Part shown: in pieces, positions 28,105 to 36,622 of the stretch
Position numbering within the stretch: position 1 is the stretch's first letter
Layout of the letters: every line of letters begins with the position of its first letter
Assembly (NCBI RefSeq): GCF_046197865.1
Contig: NZ_CP166990.1
Location: 1,054,001-1,118,000 of the forward strand
Source of the DNA: JAHKLT01 sp046197865
GTDB taxonomy: Archaea; Methanobacteriota; Methanobacteria; Methanobacteriales; Methanobacteriaceae
Length of the DNA stretch: 64,000 bases
Direction: 5' to 3'
The notes under the pieces: model-generated
What the model saw: the letters and a program-made list of their open reading frames with translations, nothing else
Database searches by the model: none
Told to the model about the DNA's origin: nothing
Made by a program: the position numbers and the translations under genes

Positions 28105-29304
28105 TTATTTATCATTAATTAAGAAATTTATTAAATTATGACCAATCATGTGGCCAAGAGAACCATTTTTAACATTCTCTTCATCATATTTTTCAACATT
28201 ATCAATATTATCTTCTAAAGATGAATAAATAGCTATTGGTACTTCATCATTTGTATGAGTTCTTAAATCAATAGGTGTTGGATGATCAGGTAAGATTGCA
28301 ATTTTATAATCTCCATATTCTCCAATTTTATCTAAAATAGTACCTAATACATATTTATCAATATTTTCTATAGCTTTTATTTTCTCTTCAATATTACCTT
28401 CATGACCAGCTTCATCTGGAGCTTCTACATGAACAATTATTATATCTAAATCTTTAAAATTATCTAAAGTATATTTTCCTTTAGCTTTATAATCAGTATC
28501 AAAATAACCAGTAGCACCTGGAACATTAATAACTTTTATACCAGAATAAACCCCTATACCTTTTAAAAGATCAACACCAGTAATAATTCCTGCTTTTTTA
28601 GAATATATTTTTTCAAAATTATCCATTGAAGGTTTTAAACCTTGACCCCAAAGCCAAATCATATTTGCAGGTTTTTTTCCTTGTTCAATTCTTTTTAAAT
28701 TAACAGGATGATTTTCTAGAACTTTTTTTGATTCTAAGATGATATTTTTAATATCTTTACCTTCCTCACTTGACCATTCCATATGTTCATTGATATTTTC
28801 ACCTATAATATCATGAGGTGGCATTGTTTTAAAAGCAGAAGTTTCACTAGGATTATTTGAATTATATACCATAATATGTCTATAGCTAACTCCAGGATAA
28901 AATTTATTTTTATTAAAATGTTTATTTAAATCTTCCATTAATGTACTAGCTTCACTAGATGAAATATGGCCTGCAGTAAAATCTTCAATTTTACCATCTT
29001 TTTCATAAATTAAATTACAGCGAAAAATTACTTGATTATCATTAGTTTCAATACCCATACTGCCAGCTTCTAAAGGGCCTCTACCAGTATAGTATTTACT
29101 AGGATCATAACCAAAAATACTCATATTAGCTACATCAGAACCAGGAGTATAACCTTCAGGGACATTTTGAATAAGTCCTGAACGACCATTTTTAGTTAAT
29201 TTATCAATATTAGGTTTATTACAGACTTCTAAAGGAGTTTTACCATCTAACTCATTTAGTGGTAAATCACTCATTCCATCCCCTATTAAAATCAAATATT
29301 TCAT
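28105..29304 (-). CDS. apgM: 2,3-bisphosphoglycerate-independent phosphoglycerate mutase, archaeal type
   Basis: A 399-residue alkaline phosphatase-superfamily enzyme converting 3- to 2-phosphoglycerate. Metal and phosphate site motifs are LIGDGMSDLP at the start with GSDVANMSIFGYDP and YTGRGPLEA, then HVEAPDEAGHEG and ILPDHPTP. ATG 29304 was preferred over GTG 29313 because GTGAT lies just upstream and the family starts MKYL. It lies 18 bases after hom and overlaps the longest possible pyrG frame, forming a compact run hom-apgM-pyrG. Confidence 0.95.
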   Translation of the reverse strand: MKYLILIGDGMSDLPLNELDGKTPLEVCNKPNIDKLTKNGRSGLIQNVPEGYTPGSDVANMSIFGYDPSKYYTGRGPLEAGSMGIETNDNQVIFRCNLIYEKDGKIEDFTAGHISSSEASTLMEDLNKHFNKNKFYPGVSYRHIMVYNSNNPSETSAFKTMPPHDIIGENINEHMEWSSEEGKDIKNIILESKKVLENHPVNLKRIEQGKKPANMIWLWGQGLKPSMDNFEKIYSKKAGIITGVDLLKGIGVYSGIKVINVPGATGYFDTDYKAKGKYTLDNFKDLDIIIVHVEAPDEAGHEGNIEEKIKAIENIDKYVLGTILDKIGEYGDYKIAILPDHPTPIDLRTHTNDEVPIAIYSSLEDNIDNVEKYDEENVKNGSLGHMIGHNLINFLINDK

Positions 29305-29322
29305 ATTTATCACAGAGGATTA

Positions 29323-30339
29323 TTATTTCATTTTTATTACATTAATTAAATCAGTCAAAATTGCAGAAGCAGTCTCAAGAGATCCAGCACCTTTACCTAC
29401 AACAGTAACATCTCCTGCAAGATCAGTTTTAACAGTAGCCATATTTAAAGTTCCATTTAAATCATATTGACTTCCTTGTTTTACAAGTCTAGGAGAAACT
29501 TTTAACTCTTCTTTTGAAACTTCACCAATTAATTTAATTAAATATCCATCCTTTTTTGCAAGACTAATAGCTTCAGAAGTAATTTGTGAAATACCAGTTA
29601 CATCAACATCTGAATAGACTGCATCAACCCCTAAAATAGAATTAGCTAAAATTACAGTTTTACAAGCTGCATCTATACCTTCAACATCTTGAGTTGGGTC
29701 AGTTTCAGCTATTCCTAATTCTTGAGATTCATTTAAAGTATTAATATAAGATGATCCTTCAGTAGTCATTCTAGATAAAATATAATTTGTAGTACCATTT
29801 AAAATACCTATAATTGATTCAACTTCACAACTGTTTAGTGTTTCTTGTACAAAGTTGATTATTGGCATAGCTCCTCCAACAGTTGATTCATATTTAAATT
29901 GTACATTATTTTCACGAGCAGTAGCTATTAATTCTTTAAATTTAATAGCTAAATGACCTTTATTTGAAGTTATAACATCTTTACCATCTTCAAATGCTTT
30001 TAATGTAAGAGATAATGCAGGTTCACCAGTTTCTATATTGGTAGGTGTAACATCAATTAAAATATCATAATCAACTTCATTTAATATTTCCATACCATTT
30101 AAATTACCACCAAAGTTAGGATAAGATTCTAATTTCCCAGTTTCTTCTTTAGTTTTTAATAATAATTCTTCATCTAAACCATCAGATGAAATAGCTGATG
30201 ATGATGAATCAGCTGCAGCTACAATTTTTAAATTAGCATTATATTTTTCTTTTATATTATCTTTTTTTAAAGAAATAGCTTTAGCTACCCCTTTTCCTAC
30301 TGCCCCAAATCCTATAATGCAGATTTTATATTCTTTCAT
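29323..30339 (-). CDS. hom: Homoserine dehydrogenase
   Basis: A 338-residue NAD(P)-dependent oxidoreductase making homoserine for threonine and methionine. The Rossmann motif is GFGAVGKGVAKA at 10-21; the catalytic domain has NKGHLA and SNKGHL with the lysine, ESTVGGAMPI, GILNGTTNYIL and TDPTQDVEGIDAACK. It lacks the C-terminal ACT domain found in bacterial forms; a separate ACT protein is encoded 8 bases upstream and may supply the regulatory function. Confidence 0.95.
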   Translation of the reverse strand: MKEYKICIIGFGAVGKGVAKAISLKKDNIKEKYNANLKIVAAADSSSSAISSDGLDEELLLKTKEETGKLESYPNFGGNLNGMEILNEVDYDILIDVTPTNIETGEPALSLTLKAFEDGKDVITSNKGHLAIKFKELIATARENNVQFKYESTVGGAMPIINFVQETLNSCEVESIIGILNGTTNYILSRMTTEGSSYINTLNESQELGIAETDPTQDVEGIDAACKTVILANSILGVDAVYSDVDVTGISQITSEAISLAKKDGYLIKLIGEVSKEELKVSPRLVKQGSQYDLNGTLNMATVKTDLAGDVTVVGKGAGSLETASAILTDLINVIKMK

Positions 30340-30347
30340 AAAAATCC

Positions 30348-30833
30348 CTATACCTCATTAATCATGAGCAAATCTTTCTCAGATGCTATCTGCTTAACTC
30401 TATCAAATATTAAACCTTTTTTACCAAAATCAGCTTCAATATTTATAAGAGCTGAAGATTTATCTTCCCCATCTAATTTAATATCAAAACCACTTACAAG
30501 AGCACCATCTAATTCATTAATTTTATCCATGGTATCTCTAATATCATTATCAACAATATGTCCAATTAAAATCGTGCTAATTTTCTCTTTTTGAACATTA
30601 CCATCCATTTCTAATATTGAAATACTTTGCTGTTTGAATTTTTCAATAACTTTATTTAAATTTTCTCTTTCGCCTTCTAAAGTTATTTGAACTGGAATCA
30701 TTCCTCTTTTGTTTTTCATGTCTCTTTGATGAATAACAGTGACAAGATTAGTTCCAAGACCACTTATAGGGTCAAGTACTGAAACTAATTGACCTGGAAC
30801 ATCTTTAAGTTCTAATACTAAATCCATTCTCAT
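30348..30833 (-). CDS. ACT domain protein, probable regulator of homoserine dehydrogenase
   Basis: A 161-residue protein made of two ACT-like modules: MRMDLVLELKDVPGQLVSVL is the first strand-helix of an ACT domain and STILIGHIVDNDIRDTMDKI begins the second. ACT domains bind amino acids and control metabolic enzymes. Its position directly before hom, whose product lacks its own regulatory domain, makes it the likely allosteric partner. The ribosome binding site GGGGAA precedes ATG 30833. Confidence 0.85.
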   Translation of the reverse strand: MRMDLVLELKDVPGQLVSVLDPISGLGTNLVTVIHQRDMKNKRGMIPVQITLEGERENLNKVIEKFKQQSISILEMDGNVQKEKISTILIGHIVDNDIRDTMDKINELDGALVSGFDIKLDGEDKSSALINIEADFGKKGLIFDRVKQIASEKDLLMINEV

Positions 30834-30854
30834 AATAATTCCCCAATAAATTAT

Positions 30855-31070
30855 TTAATTAATCCAGTCTGCTTTTTTAACAATAAGATTTCCATCTTTA
30901 TCTAATTTAGCATTTCTTTTAATTTTTTCTGGATTTTTTGCGTGAGCTTCGTCTTTACGTGCGAGATTTATATTGTCAATGATATACCAAGTTTCTTCTA
31001 ATTCTGGAACAGATTCTAAAGTCTTAGAAAATGATTCTAATATTTTTTCTGCATCTTTTTCAATTTTCAT
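30855..31070 (-). CDS. gatC: Aspartyl/glutamyl-tRNA amidotransferase subunit C-like protein
   Basis: A 71-residue acidic-basic protein with IEKDAEKILESFSKTLESVPELEETWYI, whose fragments match archaeal GatC, and NIKRNAKLDKDGNL-like text towards the end. GatC clamps GatA and GatB in the complex that amidates Asp-tRNA(Asn). Archaeal GatC is short and poorly conserved, so the assignment rests on the N-terminal helix, the DNINLARKDE linker and the terminal ADW segment. No gatA or gatB is in the window. It is preceded by GGAGAT. Confidence 0.72.
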   Translation of the reverse strand: MKIEKDAEKILESFSKTLESVPELEETWYIIDNINLARKDEAHAKNPEKIKRNAKLDKDGNLIVKKADWIN

Positions 31071-31256
31071 TAGTAAATCTCCTTATTTAATAATAATTAA
31101 GTAATATAAAAAAAGTATTTTAAAATTTAAATATTATATCAAATACTCATTAATACTAATATTTTTGTAAAAAAAGTATTTAAAACTTACTATGATTATA
31201 ATTTCATAGCATTTTATATTAAAAATATTTAAAAAAAGTAAAATAAAAAAAATTAA

Positions 31257-31475
31257 TTAATCAATATCAATAGAGTCTTTAAGTAAAACAACATCTTTGA
31301 TTTTGCTAATTTTATCATAATTAATTTTTTCTTTTTCTCTTGAGAAGATTCCTTTATCAAGTTTAACAATAACTTTTGTAATTAAAGCTTCTTCTTCATC
31401 AAATTCAACACCATCAATTTTACCAATAGATTTTCCTTCATCATCTATTACTTCCATTCCAATAAAATCGTCCAT
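31257..31475 (-). CDS. PRC-barrel domain protein
   Basis: A 72-residue single-domain protein: DDFIGMEVIDDEGKSIGKIDGVEFD is typical of the PRC-barrel fold, followed by ITKVIVKLDKG and a final strand. ATG 31475 is the best start; GGTGAT lies at an acceptable distance, whereas the longer TTG frame would place the start inside that site. Archaeal PRC-barrel proteins act in RNA processing or cell division contexts; nothing here narrows it. It follows the DUF3096 gene by 18 bases. Confidence 0.83.
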   Translation of the reverse strand: MDDFIGMEVIDDEGKSIGKIDGVEFDEEEALITKVIVKLDKGIFSREKEKINYDKISKIKDVVLLKDSIDID

Positions 31476-31493
31476 ATTCAATATAATCACCAA

Positions 31494-31625
31494 TTAATCA
31501 ATAAAATTTAATAAACCATACAAGATTAAAAATATTCCAACTACCCAAGCTAAAATTACTGGGAAAATAATTACAATTAATCCTGCTAAAATAGCCAATA
31601 TAGAAATTACTTTTGTCTTATCCAT
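31494..31625 (-). CDS. DUF3096-like small membrane protein
   Basis: A 43-residue protein starting MDKTKVISILAILAGLIVII. The start is fixed by AGGTGAT four bases upstream of ATG 31625. Two close hydrophobic helices with FPVILAWVVGIFLILYGLL between and after them match the short DUF3096 family, whose role is unknown. It pairs with the PRC-barrel gene. Confidence 0.78.
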   Translation of the reverse strand: MDKTKVISILAILAGLIVIIFPVILAWVVGIFLILYGLLNFID

Positions 31626-31804
31626 TTTATCACCTATCTTAATGAATTTAATTATGTTTTTAATAATATTTAACAATATTGATTTAAGATCAATTATGGA
31701 TTAAAAATTAAATTTTACAATATTAATTCAAGTACCTAGTATCAAATAAATAACTAATATTTTAAATATAACAAGCAATATAAATATTAGCAAGGTGGTA
31801 AAAA

Positions 31805-32056
31805 ATGACTATTACAACAACTGTTTATGAAGGTAATCAAACATCCATTCCTTCTGAAATAAGAAAAAAATACAATGTTAAACCTAAAGATATTGTGGAA
31901 TGGATAATTGACGATAATGGAGAACTTCAAGTGAAATTTAGAAAAAAAATTGAATTAAAAGATGTATTAGGAATGATTAAAGAAGAAATTCCATATAATT
32001 CTGTTGAATTAAAGAAAATGGCTCCAAACACATCAAAAATACCTCGATTAAAATGA
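31805..32056 (+). CDS. vapB: AbrB/MazE-type antitoxin
   Basis: An 83-residue protein with an N-terminal swapped-hairpin DNA-binding domain: TTVYEGNQTSIPSEIRKKY then KDIVEWIIDDNGELQVKF. The basic C-terminal half would wrap around the toxin. AAGGTGG precedes ATG 31805. The stop overlaps the ATG of the PIN toxin gene by 4 bases (ATGA), the usual arrangement of VapBC modules, in which the antitoxin neutralises the nuclease and represses the operon. Confidence 0.9.
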   Translation: MTITTTVYEGNQTSIPSEIRKKYNVKPKDIVEWIIDDNGELQVKFRKKIELKDVLGMIKEEIPYNSVELKKMAPNTSKIPRLK

Positions 32057-32442
32057 TTTTTATAGATGCTAGTTTTATTATAGCTATGATATCTGAAAAA
32101 GACCAATGGCACAGTGAAACAATTAAAATACTTGATGAAATATCAGAGGAAGATTTAATAACTTCTGACTTAATAATTACCGAAACTATGGCAATAATAG
32201 GTAAACTAAAAGGAGGGAAAACATCAAAAACATTATATAGTTTCATTAAAGACAATTACACAATATACGAAACAAACTTAAAAGATTTAGATAGAGGCAT
32301 GAATACTTTAATTAAATATGATGGTACTTTATCTTTAGTAGATTCTATTTCAATAAATATTATAAATGAATTAAAAATTAATCAAATTGCATCATTTGAT
32401 AGTGATTTTGATAAAGTAGAGACTATTCATAGATTACATTAG
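32053..32442 (+). CDS. vapC: PIN domain ribonuclease toxin
   Basis: A 129-residue PIN domain: Asp5 in MIFIDASFIIAM, Glu near residue 44 in LIITETMAIIGKL, Asp in SLVDSISINI, and Asp in IASFDSDFDKV make the four acidic residues of the metal site. VapC toxins cleave tRNA or rRNA when freed from VapB. The gene ends 9 bases inside the convergent asnB gene. All catalytic acids are present, so the toxin looks intact. Confidence 0.9.
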   Translation: MIFIDASFIIAMISEKDQWHSETIKILDEISEEDLITSDLIITETMAIIGKLKGGKTSKTLYSFIKDNYTIYETNLKDLDRGMNTLIKYDGTLSLVDSISINIINELKINQIASFDSDFDKVETIHRLH

Positions 32443-33894
32443 AAAATAGTCATTAATATCATCTAAACACTTTTTTCTTAAAATTTTATCAATTCCTGAA
32501 CCATATTGAGCTGCTTTTTTAGGTCTATTAGCAAACTCTTTAGGAATATTTAATTTAATAGCTAATTTTCTTAAAATATTTTTTCTAAGTTTATCATCTT
32601 CAGATGAAATCTTTAAATTAACAGGAATGTTTAGTGAATATTTAACAAAATTTTTATCTAGATAAGGAGATCTAAGTTCAATTGATGATTTCATACAAGC
32701 TGCATCATCTCTTTCAAGATTTACATTATACATATTAGATATATCATATCTTAGCTCATAATCAAGTTCTTTTAATCCTTTTTTATATGTTTTTAAATAT
32801 CTATTATAACCTGCAAAAAGTTCATCCGCACCTTGACCTGTTAATCCAACACGTAAACCATCATCTCTAATTAAATTTGATGCAAGATAAACTGTCATAG
32901 CTACTCCAATTTTCATTAGATTATTTTCACCGAGAAAATCAAGAACAGTATTTAAATTATCTTTAACAATTTTTTCATTAATATTTTGGATTTTTAAATC
33001 AAAACCTAATATTTTAGCTATTTTTTTTGAATAAACAATATCTTGAGAATTTTCATCTCCTACTACATATAGCTTAACAGTTAAATCTCTTTCTTTTTGA
33101 ATTTCTTTTAATATATATGCAATGATTGTACTATCTACTCCACCAGAAAAGATTAATCCGATTTCATCAATATTTTTAATTCTTTTTAATATAGAACTTG
33201 TAAGTAAGCTTTCTAAATCATTTAAATAATCATGGCCTATATCAATTTTTTCATCCCAAATATCATTTTCAAAATAAAATTCTTTCCAATTATATAATAC
33301 ACAACCAGGTTTTAATGATTTAATATCTTTATAATCAAGATTTTTTAAAGCAATCTTCTCAGATGCAAAAGCTTTGTTTTCTCCAGATATAGAATAAAAT
33401 AATGGTCTCATTCCTAATGGATCTCTTAAAACAGCTAAATTTTCCCCATCATAAACTGCAAAAGCATAATCTCCATCTAAAAATTCAAAAATATATTCCA
33501 TAGCAGTTAATAAGCTACTATGTTTATAATAGAAAAAATAAATTAATTTAATTAAAATATAATCATCAGAAGTATCATTTGGAAGGTTTAAAAAATCAGA
33601 AATCTCATTAGTATTATAAATTTCACCATTATATACTAATGTAAGGTTTTTATATGATATTGGTTGAAATCCTTTTTTAAAATCATCTTGGTTATAAATT
33701 GATAATAAATTATGGCCTTTAGCTAATGTATAATTATTATTTAAATCTAAATTATCTAAATCAATATCATTTTTAATTCCTTCTTCTTTTAAATAAATAC
33801 CTGTTGAATCTGGTCCTCTATGTTTAATAGATTTTAATAAATCCAGTAAATCATTACCTTTAAAATTACCTTCCAAACCTGCAATTCCACACAT
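32434..33894 (-). CDS. asnB: Asparagine synthetase (glutamine-hydrolysing)
   Basis: A 486-residue two-domain enzyme. The glutaminase domain starts MCGIAGL with Cys2 as nucleophile, and has IKHRGPDSTGIY and VYNGEIYN. The synthetase domain has the PP-loop IFSGGVDST near residue 250, and GLTGQGADELFAGYNRY. It amidates aspartate and is about 65 residues shorter than the E. coli enzyme. The C-terminus RPKKAAQYGSGID is normal for archaeal AsnB. It lies 10 bases downstream of tsr3. Confidence 0.94.
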   Translation of the reverse strand: MCGIAGLEGNFKGNDLLDLLKSIKHRGPDSTGIYLKEEGIKNDIDLDNLDLNNNYTLAKGHNLLSIYNQDDFKKGFQPISYKNLTLVYNGEIYNTNEISDFLNLPNDTSDDYILIKLIYFFYYKHSSLLTAMEYIFEFLDGDYAFAVYDGENLAVLRDPLGMRPLFYSISGENKAFASEKIALKNLDYKDIKSLKPGCVLYNWKEFYFENDIWDEKIDIGHDYLNDLESLLTSSILKRIKNIDEIGLIFSGGVDSTIIAYILKEIQKERDLTVKLYVVGDENSQDIVYSKKIAKILGFDLKIQNINEKIVKDNLNTVLDFLGENNLMKIGVAMTVYLASNLIRDDGLRVGLTGQGADELFAGYNRYLKTYKKGLKELDYELRYDISNMYNVNLERDDAACMKSSIELRSPYLDKNFVKYSLNIPVNLKISSEDDKLRKNILRKLAIKLNIPKEFANRPKKAAQYGSGIDKILRKKCLDDINDYFLM

Positions 33895-33904
33895 AAAAAC
33901 ACCT

Positions 33905-34417
33905 TTAATGACTTTCTAAAAAATCATTTTGAATTTTAACAACTTCTGAACTTGTTTTAGCCTCAGAATAACTTTCTAAAAGTTCATAATTTAATTCTAT
34001 AAAGGTATGACCCCATTTAAATCCATCTAACATATCACGAGCTTCATCTTTAAAATTAGTAATATAAAGTGTTGCAGCTATTGCTTCAACTGTTGATAAA
34101 GTACAAACTTTACCATAATTAACAGGATTAGTAGCTATTAAAAAAGGTAGAGATCTATGATATTTAGAAAGAGAAAAAAATTTTTTAGATTCTGAAACTT
34201 CATTCCAAGAACAATCTAGTCCAACAATTCCTTTAAATTCTACAGCATTTCTATCTTCTAAAGAAACTGCCTTTTCAGAATAAGGATTTAAAACAATTGC
34301 TCCTTTTGGAATTTTATTTAAGTTATAAAATAAGTAAGCTTTATTAAGTTTTTCTAATTTAAAAGAAGTACATTTTTTTTTATCACATTCATTTGCATGA
34401 AAAATAGCTATTTTCAA
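33905..34417 (-). CDS. tsr3: 16S rRNA aminocarboxypropyltransferase Tsr3
   Basis: A 170-residue protein of the Tsr3 (DUF367) family, which transfers an aminocarboxypropyl group from S-adenosylmethionine to a small-subunit rRNA base. Recognisable parts are ECDKKKCTSFKL, LNPYSEKAVS, GIVGLDCSWNEV, the SPT-like RSLPFLIATNPVNYGKVC, and LSTVEAIAATLYI. A GGTGATTT-type site precedes the start. It is followed closely by asnB, probably on one transcript. Confidence 0.92.
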   Translation of the reverse strand: MKIAIFHANECDKKKCTSFKLEKLNKAYLFYNLNKIPKGAIVLNPYSEKAVSLEDRNAVEFKGIVGLDCSWNEVSESKKFFSLSKYHRSLPFLIATNPVNYGKVCTLSTVEAIAATLYITNFKDEARDMLDGFKWGHTFIELNYELLESYSEAKTSSEVVKIQNDFLESH

Positions 34418-34448
34418 AAAAAATCACCAAAAAAAGAAAAAAGAGAAA

Positions 34449-35162
34449 TTATTGGGAAATAGCATTTCCATTTGCATCAATTTCTCCAGCTTTATATTGT
34501 CTAATATATTCTGCAAGCTGAGTATAATCAGATTCTGAAATACCTAAAAGTTCATAAACTTCAGGCGCATCATCATTATGTTTAAATTCAGCATTTTCAA
34601 GTAATGGTTGAGCATAATCTGTAAATAACTCACAATATAAAGATCCATCAGATTCCACTTTAGGTGCAATTCCATCAGTTTTAGTTTCAATAATGTAAAC
34701 TAAGTAGCTTTGGTTGTTAATATTTGATTCACAAATGTAAATATCGAATGTTACATTAGTAGTATTATTAGATCCTTCTCCTTGATTAGGTACACCTTGT
34801 GAGAAATAAATATTCCATTCATTTCCACCGTATTCTCTGACTTCTGCTTTTCCCATACCTTGTAAAGAAAGATAATCAATTAAAAAGGTTGCGTTTTTAC
34901 AAGTAGACATATTATATTCAATATTATTCTCACTGTCTTTGTAACTATCTAACCATTTATTAATGCTATCTTCAGATTCATTCATTTCAACTCTTTTAGC
35001 ATTACCTACAATTTTACCAGACATAAAATTATTGTCAAAATCTGTTGTTGGTTTAGGATTTACAATTCCTAAATCCTCAGTAAAATAGTCAAAAGCAAGT
35101 ATTCCACCAGCTATAACCACAACAGCTATAACAATAATAGCTATAATATTTTTTATTTTCAT
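34449..35162 (-). CDS. Membrane-anchored extracytoplasmic protein, function unknown
   Basis: A 237-residue protein. An N-terminal uncleaved anchor (NIIAIIVIAVVVIAGGILAF) is followed by an acidic extracytoplasmic domain with N-glycosylation sites in NNTTNVTF. The central part has alternating strands (WNIYFSQG, VTFDIYICES, SYLVYIIETKT), and the C-terminal 50 residues are helical and acidic. There are no cysteines in a lipobox. It sits 31 bases upstream of tsr3. Not recognised. Confidence 0.75.
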   Translation of the reverse strand: MKIKNIIAIIVIAVVVIAGGILAFDYFTEDLGIVNPKPTTDFDNNFMSGKIVGNAKRVEMNESEDSINKWLDSYKDSENNIEYNMSTCKNATFLIDYLSLQGMGKAEVREYGGNEWNIYFSQGVPNQGEGSNNTTNVTFDIYICESNINNQSYLVYIIETKTDGIAPKVESDGSLYCELFTDYAQPLLENAEFKHNDDAPEVYELLGISESDYTQLAEYIRQYKAGEIDANGNAISQ

Positions 35163-35310
35163 TAATTCACCTATATTAGTTATATATTTAAAATTATGTT
35201 TAATATTATTATTAAATGTTTTTAAAAATTAACATTGAAATTGATAGAATAAAAAAAATAAATTTCATCTAAAAGAAATAAATAAAAAAAGTATATAAAA
35301 AAAGTAGTTA

Positions 35311-35520
35311 TTATTCTTTACCAACAATAATTTCAGTAGATTTAATAATAGCTGCAACATCATCTCCTTTTTTAAGACCGAGTTTTTCAGCAGATTCTTT
35401 AGTAATCAAAGCAGTAATTAATCCAGGTTCATCAACTTGAATTTTAATACTAGCCATAACAGCTCCAAGTTCTACATTTTCTATTTTTCCATTTAATTGA
35501 TTTCTTGCACTAATTTTCAT
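35311..35520 (-). CDS. Mop / TOBE domain molybdate-binding protein
   Basis: A 69-residue protein that is a single Mop domain: SARNQLNGKIENVELGAVM, then ALITKESAEKLGLKKGDDV and AIIKSTEIIVGK. Molbindins of this kind assemble as hexamers and store or sense molybdate or tungstate, which methanogens need for formylmethanofuran dehydrogenase. It stands alone between two non-related genes, with GGTAATATT before the start. Confidence 0.92.
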   Translation of the reverse strand: MKISARNQLNGKIENVELGAVMASIKIQVDEPGLITALITKESAEKLGLKKGDDVAAIIKSTEIIVGKE

Positions 35521-35782
35521 AATATTACCTTTAATAATTATATTGTATTTATAAATTAATAAATATTTCCAATTAATATATATTTAAAAATCCCTATAAA
35601 TACAATAATAATTTTATTATTAATTTTCACTTTAAAATCAATTATTTAACTTAATATCTTTTTAATAAGTTAAACAAATATTAGAAGCTTGTTATATTAA
35701 TATATTCAATTAATTTTGAATTAAATTGATAAACAATGAAGTATGAATATTTTTTAAGAATTAATTTGTGAGAGTAAAAAAT

Positions 35783-36370
35783 ATGTATAAAATATTTAAT
35801 AAAAATACTTTTAAAGAACTTGAAAAATATTATTGGAATGCAAATGATAATCAAAAATTAGCTATAGAAATATATACCTATCCGAAGGCTTCAAAAATTA
35901 TTAATAATTTTTTAAGACACAATTATCCGATTAAACCACTTATTGTAAATAATAAAATGATTGACAAAGAAAAATTTAAAACTGTGATATATATTTTAAA
36001 TGAAATTACTAAAATTAATCGATTAAATGAAAATACTATTTTATTTAGAGGTTTAAACCATGGAAAATTTATTGAAGAATGGATTAAAAACAATACAATA
36101 ATTGAAAATGGATTTTGTTCAACAAGTTTTGATAAAGAAGTTGCATTGAATTATATTGATAACGATTTAGATAATAATTGGTTAGTTGAAATCTATGCTT
36201 CTAAAAATACAATAGGATGTTTTACAGAACAATATTCTATTTATGATAAAGAATTAGAATTTTTACTTCCAAAAAATATTATTTTTGAAATTTTTAAAAT
36301 TAAAAATAATATAATAAAAGTTTTTATAAAAAATATTTATAATAATAAAAACAAAATTATTAGTAATTAA
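35783..36370 (+). CDS. Predicted mono-ADP-ribosyltransferase (ADP-ribosylating exotoxin fold)
   Basis: A 195-residue cytoplasmic protein without signal peptide. It has the three signatures of the R-S-E class: Arg89 in ILFRGL, the STS motif at 113-115 in GFCSTSFDKEVA, and E-L-E at 157-159 in IYDKELEFLLP, in the correct order and spacing, with the strand VEIYA between. An ExE motif with a Glu two before the catalytic Glu159 is typical of arginine-modifying enzymes, and the overall pattern fits the ADP-ribosyltransferase exoenzyme family. The N-terminal 85 residues are helical. ATG 35783 was preferred to GTG 35768. It has very high Asn/Ile/Lys content. A 52-residue charged protein is encoded 11 bases downstream; together they could be a toxin and its partner, or a regulator acting inside the cell. 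Confidence 0.78.
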   Translation: MYKIFNKNTFKELEKYYWNANDNQKLAIEIYTYPKASKIINNFLRHNYPIKPLIVNNKMIDKEKFKTVIYILNEITKINRLNENTILFRGLNHGKFIEEWIKNNTIIENGFCSTSFDKEVALNYIDNDLDNNWLVEIYASKNTIGCFTEQYSIYDKELEFLLPKNIIFEIFKIKNNIIKVFIKNIYNNKNKIISN

Positions 36371-36381
36371 AATTGATTTTT

Positions 36382-36540
36382 ATGAAAAGTTTAACAGAAC
36401 AATTTACTGAAAAAGAACTAGAAGAACTAGAAGAATATTTTGATAAAAAAAGAAAACATCTTAAATCTAATCCTGAAGCTGCAAGAGAATATCTTAGAGA
36501 AAAAGCAAGATTAGAAGCAGAAAGTTTAGATGGAAAATAA
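36382..36540 (+). CDS. Small charged helical protein, possible partner of the ADP-ribosyltransferase
   Basis: A 52-residue ORF beginning MKSLTEQFTEKELEELEEY, with REYLREKARLEAESLDGK at the end. More than half the residues are Glu, Lys, Arg or Asp in a helix-forming pattern with a Pro break near residue 31. There is no clear ribosome binding site, so translation may depend on coupling with the gene 11 bases upstream. Small charged helical proteins next to toxins often act as antitoxins; that is inference here. Confidence 0.65.
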   Translation: MKSLTEQFTEKELEELEEYFDKKRKHLKSNPEAAREYLREKARLEAESLDGK

Positions 36541-36600
36541 ATACTATTTTTAATATATTTAAAATAAGAAATTAATGATTTAAATTAAAAAAAATAGAAA

Positions 36601-36622
36601 AAGAAAATGAAATTATTTTCTT
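36601..36622 (-). terminator. Short stem-loop at the end of adhesin 3
   Basis: An 8-bp inverted repeat AAGAAAAT/ATTTTCTT overlaps the adhesin 3 stop codon and is followed on the minus strand by TTTCTATTTTTTTT. It is weaker than the stems after adhesins 1 and 2 but has the same layout. Confidence 0.45.
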
